From Kiloniellaceae bacterium (GTDB lineage: Bacteria; Pseudomonadota; Alphaproteobacteria; Kiloniellales; J153): 64,000 nt of DNA. How positions within the stretch are numbered: the first letter of the stretch is position 1; the number at the start of each line of letters is the position of its first letter. The notes beneath the pieces were generated by a model. It did no database searches. It worked only from the letters and a program-made list of their open reading frames with translations, and was not told the origin of the DNA. Below are positions 1 through 8,345 of this stretch, one piece after another. The stretch lies in NCBI GenBank assembly GCA_021776135.1, contig JAJFGL010000054.1, positions 1 through 64,000 of the forward strand. The letters are read 5' to 3'. Position numbers and translations under genes: made by a program.

Positions 1-303
1 AGCACCCCGCTTCATAACAACCCCATCAGACCAGCCTAACTGACCAATTCGACGCTCTGTCATGCTTCGCTCCAATCAATGAACTAACAAAATCATCGAA
101 TCACTATCTATCCCTTCGTGCAAAGGTCTCCAGGATGAGGAGGCTCAGGAGGAGGACATTTCTTTATGCCACACACGATCTTCCTCATCCTGAGCTTGTC
201 GAAGGACGCACCGGTGGAACTGCGGCGCCACATGCGATCCCCTCCCCCCTTGAGGGGGAGGGTTAGGGTGGGGGGGACGGCGGTCATAGTGGGACTCCCC
301 TTC
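1..303. repeat. Intergenic region with two dispersed repeat elements
   Basis: No gene is recognisable here. Positions 131-212 hold an imperfect inverted repeat whose arms read like TCCTCATCCTGAGCTTGTCG; the same element, in the opposite orientation and sharing the loop TTTCTTTATGCCACACA, lies at 10281-10357. Positions 239-276 hold one copy of the CCCTCCCCCTTGAGGGGGAGGG palindrome with its GTTAGGGTGGGGGG tail, a family that recurs in this window. Both look like non-coding dispersed repeats. Confidence 0.75.
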
Positions 304-1797
304 CTAAACCTTAGGGCCGGGCATGGCGATGGCGCGGCCGGCGCCTTCCGGCGGGGGTAGCTTGGCGTGGCCTTCGGCTATGGGCTCCAGCTTGGCCAAG
401 ACCTCGCGCGCCGCCGGGCAGGCGCGGCCCTCTTTGGTGTCGACGTGCAACAACATGTGTTCCGCGCTCGCCAGCAAGGTTCCACTTTCGGCCGCGACGA
501 GCGAATGAAAAATATGCAGGCGTTTATCGTCGGCGCCCAGAATTTGGGTTTCCACCTGCAGGGGCGTATCCGCGTTTACATCGTGCAGATGGCGGATATG
601 GGTTTCCACCGTGTAGTAGCTGAACCCATGTTTGTGATACTCGGCATCGGCGCCGATATGACGCAGCACGGCATCGGTGCCGTCGCCGAAGACCTGCAGG
701 TAACGGCTTTCGGTCATGTGGCCGTTGTAGTCGATCCATTCCGGCAAAACCCGTGCCGTGTGCAGACGTAAAGGCGCGCTTGGATCGTGCGCCGCCGACT
801 TGGCGGTTTCGTGGGCGCATTCGAACAGCACCTTGCCGTAGTCCTTCAACACCGTCCCGGCGCCGAAGTCATGGCCGCTTAAGCCCTGCATGACCGACAC
901 CAGGCAATCGTCGCGCAGGCGCTCCCAGTCGCGGATCGTCCGCCCGCCCGCTTGATCGTCGGATTGGCTGACGATTTTATCCAGCAAGGCGTCGTCCAAG
1001 TCCGGCACGTCCATGAGCTTGGTCCAGGGCCACTTCAGGCTTGGCCCGAACTGTTCCATGAAGTGGCGCATCCCCGCCTCGCCGCCGGCGATACGATAGG
1101 TCAGGAAGCTGCCCATGAAGGACCAGCGCAGGCCGGGGCCGAAGCGCAAGGCGTCGTCGATTTCCTCGGCGGTGGCGATGTCGTCCTTGACCAGCCACAA
1201 GGATTCCCGCCACAGGGCCTCCATGAGCCGGTCGGCGATGAAGCCGTCGATTTCCTTGCGCAGCATGAGCGGCCGCATACCGAGGGCGGCGTAAAAAGCG
1301 GCGGCGCGGTCCTTGACCTCAGCCGTCGTCATGTCGCCGCCGCAAACCTCGACCAGGGGCATGAGGTAAACCGGATTGAAGGGATGGCCGACCAGGAATC
1401 GTTCCGGGTGCGCGATCCCGGCCTGCAAACGCGAGGGCAAGAGGCCCGAGGTCGAAGAGCCGATAATCACCTCCGGGCGCGCCGCCTTGGCCGCGCGCTT
1501 AAGCAGCGGGATCTTGATGTCCTCGCGCTCAGGCAGGCTTTCTTGAATGAAATCGGCGCCGCCGGCGGCGTCCTCGATCTCCCGGGTTATACGCAGACTG
1601 CCGCGCGGGCCCGGCGGCGCCATGCTGATTTTGCCCATGGCCCGTCCGGCATTGGCGATCACCTCGCCCAGCTTACGCTCGGCCTCCGGGTCGAGGTCGC
1701 AGACGACCACATCGAGCCCGTTGAGCAAACACCGCGCCGCCCACCCGGCCCCAATCACCCCGCCGCCCAGAAGGCCGACCGTCTTGATGTCGTTCAT
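304..1797 (-). CDS. lcdH: L-carnitine dehydrogenase fused to a betainyl-CoA thioesterase
   Basis: 497 residues. The N-terminal part is a 3-hydroxyacyl-CoA-dehydrogenase-type Rossmann domain with the dinucleotide motif GGGVIGAG at about residues 11-18, followed by the helical C-terminal domain of that family. From about residue 350 a hot-dog thioesterase domain follows (WIDYNGHMTESRYL). This two-domain layout is the one described for carnitine dehydrogenases that oxidise L-carnitine to 3-dehydrocarnitine with NAD+, the thioesterase then releasing glycine betaine from betainyl-CoA. The chosen ATG has a GGAAGAA ribosome site; the 12-residue upstream extension runs into a repeat and is unlikely. 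The cleavage enzyme of the same pathway lies upstream on the same strand, separated by a DUF559 gene and repeats. The substrate assignment rests on fusion and context. Confidence 0.88.
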   Translation of the reverse strand: MNDIKTVGLLGGGVIGAGWAARCLLNGLDVVVCDLDPEAERKLGEVIANAGRAMGKISMAPPGPRGSLRITREIEDAAGGADFIQESLPEREDIKIPLLKRAAKAARPEVIIGSSTSGLLPSRLQAGIAHPERFLVGHPFNPVYLMPLVEVCGGDMTTAEVKDRAAAFYAALGMRPLMLRKEIDGFIADRLMEALWRESLWLVKDDIATAEEIDDALRFGPGLRWSFMGSFLTYRIAGGEAGMRHFMEQFGPSLKWPWTKLMDVPDLDDALLDKIVSQSDDQAGGRTIRDWERLRDDCLVSVMQGLSGHDFGAGTVLKDYGKVLFECAHETAKSAAHDPSAPLRLHTARVLPEWIDYNGHMTESRYLQVFGDGTDAVLRHIGADAEYHKHGFSYYTVETHIRHLHDVNADTPLQVETQILGADDKRLHIFHSLVAAESGTLLASAEHMLLHVDTKEGRACPAAREVLAKLEPIAEGHAKLPPPEGAGRAIAMPGPKV

Positions 1798-1838
1798 GGT
1801 TGTTTCTTCCCGCAGCTCGCTTGTAATTTGCACCGCAT

Positions 1839-1940
1839 CCCCCCACCCCGGCCCTCCCCCTCAAGGGGGGAGGGAGAAGAAAGGAATGGCGCGCGCCCTC
1901 TATCCCCTCCCCCCTTGAGGGGGAGGGTTAGGGTGGGGGG
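1839..1940. repeat. Pair of CCCTCCCC palindromic repeats in opposite orientation
   Basis: Two copies of the CCCTCCCCCTTGAGGGGGAGGG element, at about 1839-1874 and 1904-1940, face each other. The second supplies the last codons and stop of the DUF559 gene, giving the tail PHPNPPPQGGRG. Confidence 0.85.
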
Positions 1941-2268
1941 TGCGCTGTAGCGACTTGGCGATGGCCTCGAGCACGGCTTCAAGAGTCTCGAAGACCTCGT
2001 TGTTCCAAAACCGCAGGGTGCGATAGCCGCGTGCCGCGAACCAGGTATCCCGGCGCTCATCTTCCTTGGCCCTTGCGGCATGTTGTCCGCCGTCGACTTC
2101 GATAATGAGCTTGGCGGAGAGACACGCGAAGTCGGCGACACAGGGGCCGAAAGGTACCTGGCGGCGGAACTTGGCATCGCCGATTTGGCGTTGCCGCAAG
2201 GCGTGCCAAAGACGGTTTTCCGCCTCGCTCGAATTTTTGCGCAAGTGACGCGCGCGCGGGGAGGCCAT
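1900..2268 (-). CDS. DUF559 family (Vsr-like endonuclease fold) protein
   Basis: 122 residues. The core (SEAENRLWHALRQRQIG, FRRQVPFGPCVADFAC, LIIEVDGGQHA, RDTWFAARGYRTLRFWNNEV) is characteristic of DUF559, a small restriction-endonuclease-fold family related to Vsr mismatch endonucleases. The acidic and basic residues expected of such a nuclease are visible in VADF and EVDGGQH. No substrate is known for the family. The C-terminal PHPNPPPQGGRG is encoded by a palindromic repeat, and a second repeat pair lies just upstream of the start (2305-2408), so the gene is sandwiched between repeat pairs and separates two carnitine genes. It probably came in with the repeats, although the repeat-derived tail could also be a later replacement of the original end. 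Confidence 0.85.
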   Translation of the reverse strand: MASPRARHLRKNSSEAENRLWHALRQRQIGDAKFRRQVPFGPCVADFACLSAKLIIEVDGGQHAARAKEDERRDTWFAARGYRTLRFWNNEVFETLEAVLEAIAKSLQRTPHPNPPPQGGRG

Positions 2269-2304
2269 GGCATCACTCTAAAGCACCAGTGCGGCGGATA
2301 GATA

Positions 2305-2408
2305 CCCCCCACCCCGCCCTCCCCCTCAAGGGGGGAGGGGGAAGTAAGGTGCGATGGTGCTTGCCTGCACTTCCCTCCCCCCTTGAGGGGGAGGGTTAGG
2401 GTGGGGGG
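2305..2408. repeat. Second pair of CCCTCCCC palindromic repeats
   Basis: Two facing copies at about 2305-2340 and 2372-2408, separated by about 30 bases. With 1839-1940 they bracket the DUF559 gene on both sides. Confidence 0.85.
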
Positions 2409-2436
2409 TGCGGCGGTCATTGCAGCGCCCCTTCCC

Positions 2437-3333
2437 TCACCCGTGCTTGGTCAGTTTCAACTTGGCGCGCACGTCTTGCGGACCCAGAAGTTTCACGTTC
2501 ATGGCGGTGAGAATTTGCGCCGCCCGTTCCACCAGTTGGGCGTTGGTGGCCAGGACGCCGCGTTGCAGATAGATGTTGTCTTCCAGGCCGACCCGCACGT
2601 TGCCGCCGGCCAGGGCCGCCATGGCGACGAAGGGCAACTGCATGCGGCCGATGGAAAAGGCGGAAAAGACCGCGCCGCTTGGCAAGGCATTGACCAGGGC
2701 CAGGAAGGTGCCGGGGTCGTCCGGCGCGCCGTAGGGAATCCCCATGCACAACTGAATCGCCACCGGATCTTCGATCAGGCCTTCGGCGATCAGATCCTTG
2801 ACCATGACCAGGTGGCCGGTGTCGAAGACTTCCAGTTCCGGGCGCACGCCAAGTTCCTTCACCCGGCTGGCCATGGCGCGCAGCATGTCGGGGGTATTGA
2901 CCATGACGTAGTCGCCGCCGGCGGCGAAGTTCATGGAGCCGCAATCGAGGGTGCATATCTCCGGCCGGCACGCCTCCACATGGGCCAGGCGTTCCCGCGC
3001 CCCCACCATGTCGGTGCCCGGCGCGTCCAGGGGCAGAGGCGCCTCCGCGCCGCCCAGGACCATATCGCCGCCCATGCCGGCGGTCAGGTTCAAGACCACG
3101 TCGGTGCCCGAGTCTCTGATCCGGTCCACCGCCTCGCGGTACAGCTTGGGATCCCGCGAGCCTTGCCCGCTCACCGGGTCGCGGACATGGATATGGGCGA
3201 CCGCCGCCCCGGCCTTGGCCGCCGCGATAGCCGAGTCCGCGATCTCCTTGGGGGTGACCGGAATCTTATCGCTTTTCCCCGCCGTATCCCCGGCGCCGGT
3301 AATGGCGCAGGTGATAAAGACTTCCCAGTTCAT
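2437..3333 (-). CDS. Beta-keto acid cleavage enzyme (BKACE, DUF849), probably 3-dehydrocarnitine-specific
   Basis: 298 residues, the usual family length. The zinc site of the Kce/BKACE family is visible as HIHVRDP (His47, His49) and Glu251 in VGLEDNIYL. The family condenses a beta-keto acid with acetyl-CoA to give acetoacetate and a CoA ester. Beside a carnitine dehydrogenase fusion the likely substrate is 3-dehydrocarnitine, giving betainyl-CoA and acetoacetate. The gene starts 108 bases from the divergent GlxA-type regulator, so both probably share a regulatory region. The family is certain; the substrate is inferred from neighbours. Confidence 0.9.
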   Translation of the reverse strand: MNWEVFITCAITGAGDTAGKSDKIPVTPKEIADSAIAAAKAGAAVAHIHVRDPVSGQGSRDPKLYREAVDRIRDSGTDVVLNLTAGMGGDMVLGGAEAPLPLDAPGTDMVGARERLAHVEACRPEICTLDCGSMNFAAGGDYVMVNTPDMLRAMASRVKELGVRPELEVFDTGHLVMVKDLIAEGLIEDPVAIQLCMGIPYGAPDDPGTFLALVNALPSGAVFSAFSIGRMQLPFVAMAALAGGNVRVGLEDNIYLQRGVLATNAQLVERAAQILTAMNVKLLGPQDVRAKLKLTKHG

Positions 3334-3400
3334 GGCGCTGCCTTTCGCGTCGAGTGATGGGGCCGACGGTATTGCGGATTGGGGAGTCTTTGCGATACAT

Positions 3401-3433
3401 TTTCAGACATAATCAATACAATTTCAGACATAA
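3401..3433. promoter_or_regulatory. Direct-repeat operator candidate between BKACE and the regulator
   Basis: The 12-mer TTTCAGACATAA occurs exactly at 3401-3412 and 3422-3433, 21 bases apart (two helical turns), in the gap between the divergent cleavage-enzyme and regulator genes. AraC-type activators bind direct repeats with this sort of spacing. Confidence 0.6.
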
Positions 3434-3440
3434 CGGGATC

Positions 3441-4418
3441 ATGCAGAGCCCTGACGCGCCCTTTCAGCAGATCGCCCCCGCGCAGCAAATCGCTATCGTG
3501 CTGCTGCCGTCGTTTTCGAACCTGACCCTCGCCGCCCTGATGGAACCCTTGCGGGCCGCCAACCTGGCCGCGCGCCGGACCGCCTATTCCTGGACCCTCG
3601 CCAGCCAGGATGGCGGCCCGGTGGCCAGCAGCAGCGGCTTGCGGGTGGAAACCGATGTGTCCCTGGCCGGCCTGGGGCCCGCCGATTCGATTTTTGTGGT
3701 CGCCAGCTTCGAGGCCGAGACCCATACCACGCCCGCGCTTTTGTCTTGGTTGCGCGCCCGGGCGCGGCGCGGCGCTATCCTGGGCGGCCTGGAAACCGGC
3801 GCCTATGTGCTGGCGCGGGCCGGGGTTCTGGACGGCTTCAAGGCCACCACCCACTGGCAGGATCTGGCCGCCTTCGCCGAGAGCTTTCCCAAGATCGATG
3901 TGGTGCCCGACCGCTTCGCCATCGACCGGGGGCGGATCACCGCCGGGGGCGCCTTGCCGAGCCTCGATCTGACCCTTGAACTGCTGCGCCGCCGCCACGG
4001 CCTCGGCCTCGCCATGAGCGTGTCCAGCATGTTCATTTACGAGCAGGAACACGCCGGCCGCGATCCCCAACACATGGTTTCCGCCGGCCGCTTGTCCTGG
4101 CAAGACCCGGTGTTGCTGCGCGCGATCCGGGCCATGGAGGAACATATCGAGGAACCCATCGCCATCCGCGGCGTGGCGGCGCGCGCCGGCGTGGGCGAAC
4201 GCGATCTGGCGCGCCGCTTCGCCGCCAAGCTGGATACCAGCCCCAAGGCCTACTACACGCAACTGCGCCTAAGCCTGGGGCGCCGCCTGCTGGATCACAC
4301 GGACCGCAGCGTCAGCGACATCGCCCTGACCTGCGGCTTCGCCTCGGGCTCCGCCTTCGCCCGCGCCTTCCGCGCCAGCTACGGCATCAGCCCAAGTGAT
4401 GTGCGGCGTTTGCCGTAA
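3441..4418 (+). CDS. cdhR: GlxA/CdhR-type AraC-family regulator of carnitine catabolism
   Basis: 325 residues from the internal ATG. An N-terminal DJ-1/PfpI-like domain (IAIVLLPSFSNLTLAALMEPL to about residue 190) is followed by an AraC-type double helix-turn-helix at about 220-320 (IRGVAARAGVGERDLARRF, VSDIALTCGFASGSAFARAF). This is the layout of GlxA and of the Pseudomonas carnitine regulator CdhR. A start 87 bases further upstream is possible but would place the TTTCAGACATAA operator repeats inside the coding region. The gene is divergent from the carnitine enzymes and presumably activates them when carnitine or a product is present. The family is sure; the ligand is inferred. Confidence 0.87.
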   Translation: MQSPDAPFQQIAPAQQIAIVLLPSFSNLTLAALMEPLRAANLAARRTAYSWTLASQDGGPVASSSGLRVETDVSLAGLGPADSIFVVASFEAETHTTPALLSWLRARARRGAILGGLETGAYVLARAGVLDGFKATTHWQDLAAFAESFPKIDVVPDRFAIDRGRITAGGALPSLDLTLELLRRRHGLGLAMSVSSMFIYEQEHAGRDPQHMVSAGRLSWQDPVLLRAIRAMEEHIEEPIAIRGVAARAGVGERDLARRFAAKLDTSPKAYYTQLRLSLGRRLLDHTDRSVSDIALTCGFASGSAFARAFRASYGISPSDVRRLP

Positions 4419-4425
4419 ACTCCGC

Positions 4426-4508
4426 CGTCATCCCGGACTTGATCCGGGATCTTTTACGGGTCCGAGCCCCGTTCGAACCGAAGATCCCGGATCAAGTCCG
4501 GGATGACG
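4426..4508. repeat. REP-like inverted repeat (CGTCATCCCGGACTTGATCC type)
   Basis: Perfect 26-base arms at 4426-4451 and 4483-4508 flank a 31-base loop. Related single or paired copies occur at about 5791-5822, 15088-15171 and 28558-28650. Placed just after the regulator gene it could also act as a transcript-end hairpin. Confidence 0.8.
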
Positions 4509-4723
4509 AGTCTAGGTTAGTTAAGCGGCAACCTATGACCGCCCTGCCCCGCGCCCTATTAGGTTTACACCATGGCCAGCCAACTCATAACGGAATAGGG
4601 CAAAGCTTTTCACTTCTTCGCTATGCGCGATTATGGTAATAGCGCGGTTAATTAGTGCACTGTCACCGTAATCCGTAATCGTAATCCCGCAATCCTGATC
4701 TAACGACAGGGGCCCGTAATAAA

Positions 4724-4969
4724 GTGAAAGACCTATTACAAGATTGTAAACACAGATTAAAAAAAGGCGAAAACGTGGATTCGATTCTCCATACTCTCCG
4801 CGACAGAGGATTAACCAAGGTGCAATCCATAAAAGCATTAGTCGATCTGGGTTATGCGCCACTAGATAAGGCGAAGAAGGTCGTCCATAATAGTTCAACT
4901 TGGGTTGATACGTTTGAGCGGGATGAAGAATTCCACGAAAATTTGGAACGAACACTACGAAAAGATTGA
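4724..4969 (+). CDS. Small unknown protein, 81 residues
   Basis: Starts with GTG. It is charged and mostly helical in appearance, with two short units (VDSILHTLRDRGLTKVQSIKALVDLGYAPLDKAKKVV) that vaguely recall ubiquitin-associated or L7/L12-like helical repeats; I would not assign a family. There is no signal peptide or membrane segment. Codon use is A+T-richer than in the surrounding metabolic genes, and it lies in an inverted-repeat-bounded cassette with a second small gene 180 bases downstream. The size and setting resemble toxin-immunity orphans found in repeat-bounded cassettes, but no toxin is present. Confidence 0.6.
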   Translation: MKDLLQDCKHRLKKGENVDSILHTLRDRGLTKVQSIKALVDLGYAPLDKAKKVVHNSSTWVDTFERDEEFHENLERTLRKD

Positions 4970-5150
4970 TACGTAAATTCCAGCGTCACCGACGTTCTGG
5001 GCAGGTCACGAGCTTCGGAATTACGGTGGAATTACCGTGACACTTGGCTGCACTCCAGAAGCTCCGCCAAGTGTCGCCGTAATCCTGTCACCGCGATACC
5101 ACTCAAGGGCAATCCAGCACTGAAATAGGTGTCGGTGAAAGGAACGTAAA

Positions 5151-5516
5151 TTGGATGAATTCCAAAATTTAGTGCGCCACATCCTCTCGTCCAGCACTGA
5201 GGACTACACTGGGCTATATGAAGTAGTGTGGGAGATAAATTCGCGATATCCAGATACGGCCATTTCGCGGCGACAACCCGCCGCGAAATGGGCCGTCGAT
5301 ACATTGTTGTCGCGCGGTTGGGTCGATCTTTATGAACGTCGTGACGATACCGACGGTCAATCTCATTTCGAATTAGTAGATTCGCGGCGGATAAAGGAGA
5401 TTCTTGCCGCTGCGATAAACTGGGAGCCTCAGTGCGACAGAGAAGTCTCTTATTGGGTTGCATCCTCGCCTAAAGGGGACCGAGCCTACTCCAGCGGAAT
5501 TACGGAATTACGGTGA
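5151..5516 (+). CDS. Small unknown protein, 121 residues (immunity-like)
   Basis: A TTG start is preceded by AAAGGA at a good distance. The protein (DEFQNLVRHILSSSTEDYTGLYEVVWEIN) is soluble and acidic, with a predicted helix-rich start and a winged-helix-like middle (AAKWAVDTLLSRGWVDLYER). I recognise the general type from polymorphic-toxin immunity neighbourhoods but cannot name a family. The stop codon lies inside one of the ATTACGGTGACAC repeats, so the last residues (SGITELR) are repeat-derived, a sign that the gene travelled with, or was trimmed by, the element. Confidence 0.65.
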   Translation: MDEFQNLVRHILSSSTEDYTGLYEVVWEINSRYPDTAISRRQPAAKWAVDTLLSRGWVDLYERRDDTDGQSHFELVDSRRIKEILAAAINWEPQCDREVSYWVASSPKGDRAYSSGITELR

Positions 5517-5978
5517 CACTGAATTACGGTGACACTAATTACGGTGACACTGCACTGAATTACGGAATTACGGGAATTACGGTGACACGGAATTACGGTG
5601 ACACTGCACTAATTAGGAAACCGTGAAAGCTTGGCGAGGCTGTCACCCCCACCCCAACCCTCCCCCGTCTAAGAGGGAGGGAGTTAGTGGGAGAGCGCCG
5701 CTTCTTCCCCCTCCCCCCTTGAGGGGGAGGGTTGGGGTGGGGGGACTTGCGGTGCCGGGAACCCGTTCGGGCGGGTAGCGCGAAATTAAACCGAAGATCC
5801 CGGATCAAGTCCGGGATGACGAGTCTTCTTTTTTGAAACAGTCGCCTATGACCGCCCCGCATATCCCTTAATGCGTTCCAGCAAGTCGTCGTCGAGGCCG
5901 ATGCCCTCGCGCTCAACCCGGATGCGGGCCGCGCGCATCGGGAAGGGTCGGGTTAGCCATGACGGTACTCCTAGAATA
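5517..5978. repeat. Repeat-filled intergenic region
   Basis: It holds ATTACGGTGACAC copies to 5605, a facing pair of CCCTCCCC palindromes (about 5645-5680 and 5709-5742) and a half REP (GATCCCGGATCAAGTCCGGG, 5796-5815). No convincing gene lies between 5616 and 5978. Confidence 0.7.
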
Positions 5979-6656
5979 TTACTCGTTGTCGCTGCTCTGC
6001 GAACCGGCGCCCTGGGCGCGCGAAGCGGCGCTGGCGGGCACCAGGGTCCGGTGCGCGTAAGCGGCCAGTTTCCGCCACAGGTTTTCGTCAACAGGGAGTC
6101 CCCGCGATAGGGAGTCCCGGTAACGCGCCTCCACCTCCGCCGCGCCGCATGTAAGGGGAAGTTCTTCGTCCGGACATTCGGTTCCAATCCTGACGCGGCG
6201 CGCGCCTGGCGGCGGAGCGGACCAATCGCCGAGCAAGGCCACGCCCGAATCGGCCCCGATACGCGCGCCCGCGTGGCGCCAGGAAATAAAGAAACTCCGC
6301 TCGTCCTTGCAAAGGGTCTTGGCCAGGGGAATCAGAAACCGCGGTTCCGTGAGTCCCGCAATTTCCAAATAGGGCGCTTCGGCAATCGCGGCCAGGCCAG
6401 CCAGGCCGGGGCCGGCGAAAACGGCGGAGCGGCCCCCGGCATCGAAGGCCCGCGCGGAAGATCGTTCCGGGTGGCAGGCACTTGGATCGCCGTCCCAAGC
6501 CGCCATGGCCGCCAGCAGCCCGCCCAAGGCCGGAATGCCGCGCGCTTCCAGCCAGGCCGCTGCCGCCCCGCCTTCGTCGTCGATTCCCGGCGGCGCCCCG
6601 GCGCCGCGCAGGGCTTTTTGGCAGGTCCGCTCCATCTCGTTCAGGGTCACGATCAT
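5979..6656 (-). CDS. DUF3726 family protein
   Basis: 225 residues, matching my recollection of DUF3726 (MIVTLNEMERTCQKALRGAGAPPGIDDEGGAAAAWLEARGIPAL), a family without known function often beside amino-acid or quaternary-amine catabolic genes. It has no signal peptide or clear membrane helix; an internal stretch GRSAVFAGPGLAGLAAIAEA is hydrophobic. It starts 6 bases after the end of the 560-residue protein gene, so it is the last gene of a four-gene minus-strand operon. Confidence 0.7.
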   Translation of the reverse strand: MIVTLNEMERTCQKALRGAGAPPGIDDEGGAAAAWLEARGIPALGGLLAAMAAWDGDPSACHPERSSARAFDAGGRSAVFAGPGLAGLAAIAEAPYLEIAGLTEPRFLIPLAKTLCKDERSFFISWRHAGARIGADSGVALLGDWSAPPPGARRVRIGTECPDEELPLTCGAAEVEARYRDSLSRGLPVDENLWRKLAAYAHRTLVPASAASRAQGAGSQSSDNE

Positions 6657-6662
6657 GCGGCG

Positions 6663-8345
6663 TTAGGCCAGAAAGGCCGGGAAGGCCCAGTCGCCGGCGG
6701 TGCCGGGGTCCAGGTCCTCGAAGGCGGGGGCGCCTTGATACATGGCGATGCGGGTCCAGCGGTCCGACTTGGGATCGAACTTCACGGCGCCGAACATGGC
6801 CAGCTTGCAACGCAGGAGATCGACCGCGACCAGATCGGCGCCCAGGAGGTTATCGTGGATTTCACCGTAGTCCCGCCCAGCGAGCCCCTGCGCCCGCCGC
6901 ACTGTGCGCCGGTAACCGGGGTGTTGGAAAAGAAACTCGGCCACGCTCATGGCGGGCGGCAGGTCTTGCAGCGCCGCCAAAAGGCGCGCCGCGTCGCGGG
7001 CCATGGCGATGGGCATTTCCTTTTCGGCGCCTTCCTCGCTCGCGCGCGCGCCCAGGCGGGGCTCCAGCTTTTCCTCGGACACGTACCAGAAAAAATGCTG
7101 AGCTTCCGGTGCTTGGTAATCGGTCTTCAGCGCCCAGGCGTAATGGCGGCGGATCAGGTCCGCCAAGCCGCCCAAGCTCATGGCCGGGTCCAGGGCCAGG
7201 GTCTCGTCCGCCGCCGCCAGGCTGTCCTCCAGGTCGTCGATGACCTCGCCCTGGGGTTCCAGGATCAAGCTGTTGAGCAGTTCCTGGCCTTCCATGGAAA
7301 GACGCGCCGCCGATTCTTCAAGCAGCGCGTTCCAGGGATAGGCATCCTCCAAAACCTTCGCCTCTATGAGCCACGCGCGAAAGGCCGGGATTTCCCGGCG
7401 CAGGGTTTCGATGCGCGCCATGAGCCGGGCGTCGTCCGTGCGCCATTCCGCCAGATGGGCGATAGCGCGCGCCATGATTTCAAGGAATCTGGCGCGGCTT
7501 TCGGCGTCACTGCCCTCAAGCGCGCGGACCCGGGCGATGGCGGTCTCGCGCGCCGCGATCCAGCGGTGAAGCAGGACCGGATGGCCGATCAGGAAGGGCG
7601 CCATGCCCAGGCCGGTCGCGTTGCCGATCCCGAACAGGCGTTTGGACGCGGGCGACAAGGGCACGGCGGTTTCGGGCGCCCGCGCGCGGGCCAGGTGCGC
7701 CACCAGATCGAAGCTGAACTCGCGGATCAGATAGACGCTCAGCATCTCGGCCTCGAAGGGGCGCGAAAAGATGCCGCCGCCGAAGGTGTGGGCCAGGTCC
7801 GACAGGCCATACTTGCCGTTGCCGTAAACCGCCGTGGTGCGCATGAGGTAGCCGATGGCGGACACCGCCTGGGGCTTGGGCTGACGCCCGGCGGCCAGGT
7901 CCGCGACGACGGCCTCGAACATACGCAGGCTTTTGTTGGCGCGGCTGAGCACGAGCTCCTTGGGCGAGCAGCGCCCGGCCTCTTGCAAGGGCACGTTCGC
8001 AGCCAGGCGTGCGAGGGTGGCGTCATCGCCGGGTGCGGTGGTGAGCGCGAAGGTCGCGTCCCAGCGTTCCGCGATCACCCGGTCGGTGCGGTCCTCCGCC
8101 GCCAGCTCGTGACCGAAGGCGATCAGGCGCACGGACCCGCGCGGCGTCCGCACCGCGTAAACGGCGGTCCCCACCCCGCGCCCGTCGAGATCGAAGCCTT
8201 CGCGGGTCAGGGACCAGCCCTCGCGCGCCATGCGCCGCAGCAGCGAGCGCATGAAGCTGAGCCGGGTTTGGTGAAAAGAGCCCAGGCGTTCCAGGCGCAT
8301 GACTGTAGCGGGCGCGCGCAAGGAGAGCGCCGCTGCTTGAGTCAT
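6663..8345 (-). CDS. Conserved-looking uncharacterised protein, 560 residues
   Basis: I do not recognise a named domain. The protein opens with MTQAAALSLRAPATVMRLERLGSFHQTRLSFMRSLLRRM, is rich in Arg, Glu and Leu, has no signal peptide or obvious transmembrane segment, and contains motif-like blocks such as YLMRTTAVYGNGKYGLSDL and EAQHFFWYVSEEKLEPRLG. The ATG overlaps the stop of the M19 dipeptidase-like gene by 4 bases (ATGA), showing tight translational coupling. In Pseudomonas the homologous dipeptidase gene also sits beside an uncharacterised gene in the dimethylglycine region, so a role in methylated-amine catabolism is a fair inference but no more. Confidence 0.75.
   Translation of the reverse strand: MTQAAALSLRAPATVMRLERLGSFHQTRLSFMRSLLRRMAREGWSLTREGFDLDGRGVGTAVYAVRTPRGSVRLIAFGHELAAEDRTDRVIAERWDATFALTTAPGDDATLARLAANVPLQEAGRCSPKELVLSRANKSLRMFEAVVADLAAGRQPKPQAVSAIGYLMRTTAVYGNGKYGLSDLAHTFGGGIFSRPFEAEMLSVYLIREFSFDLVAHLARARAPETAVPLSPASKRLFGIGNATGLGMAPFLIGHPVLLHRWIAARETAIARVRALEGSDAESRARFLEIMARAIAHLAEWRTDDARLMARIETLRREIPAFRAWLIEAKVLEDAYPWNALLEESAARLSMEGQELLNSLILEPQGEVIDDLEDSLAAADETLALDPAMSLGGLADLIRRHYAWALKTDYQAPEAQHFFWYVSEEKLEPRLGARASEEGAEKEMPIAMARDAARLLAALQDLPPAMSVAEFLFQHPGYRRTVRRAQGLAGRDYGEIHDNLLGADLVAVDLLRCKLAMFGAVKFDPKSDRWTRIAMYQGAPAFEDLDPGTAGDWAFPAFLA

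Larger units (their letters stand above)
4649..5615. mobile_element. Inverted-repeat-bounded cassette with two small genes
   Basis: The left end (about 4649-4672) contains AGTGCACTGTCACCGTAAT preceded by TTAATT. The right end (about 5590-5614) contains ATTACGGTGACACTGCACT followed by AATTA, its near-perfect inverse. Five copies of ATTACGGTGACAC crowd 5506-5605, and degenerate copies plus a hairpin (GACACTTGG/CCAAGTGTC, 5038-5076) separate the two genes inside. The interior is visibly A+T-richer than its surroundings. No transposase is encoded, so this would be a passive element. Confidence 0.5.

Noticed and set aside
5846-5960. Very short minus-strand frames after the DUF3726 gene (15 codons from an ATG with AGGAG upstream, and a 30-codon frame ending EGIGLDDDLLERIKGYAGRS)
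   Set aside because: The two overlap in different frames, neither is long enough to judge, and the one with the better start has no meaningful product. Possibly a frameshifted small gene, but not supportable from this sequence alone.
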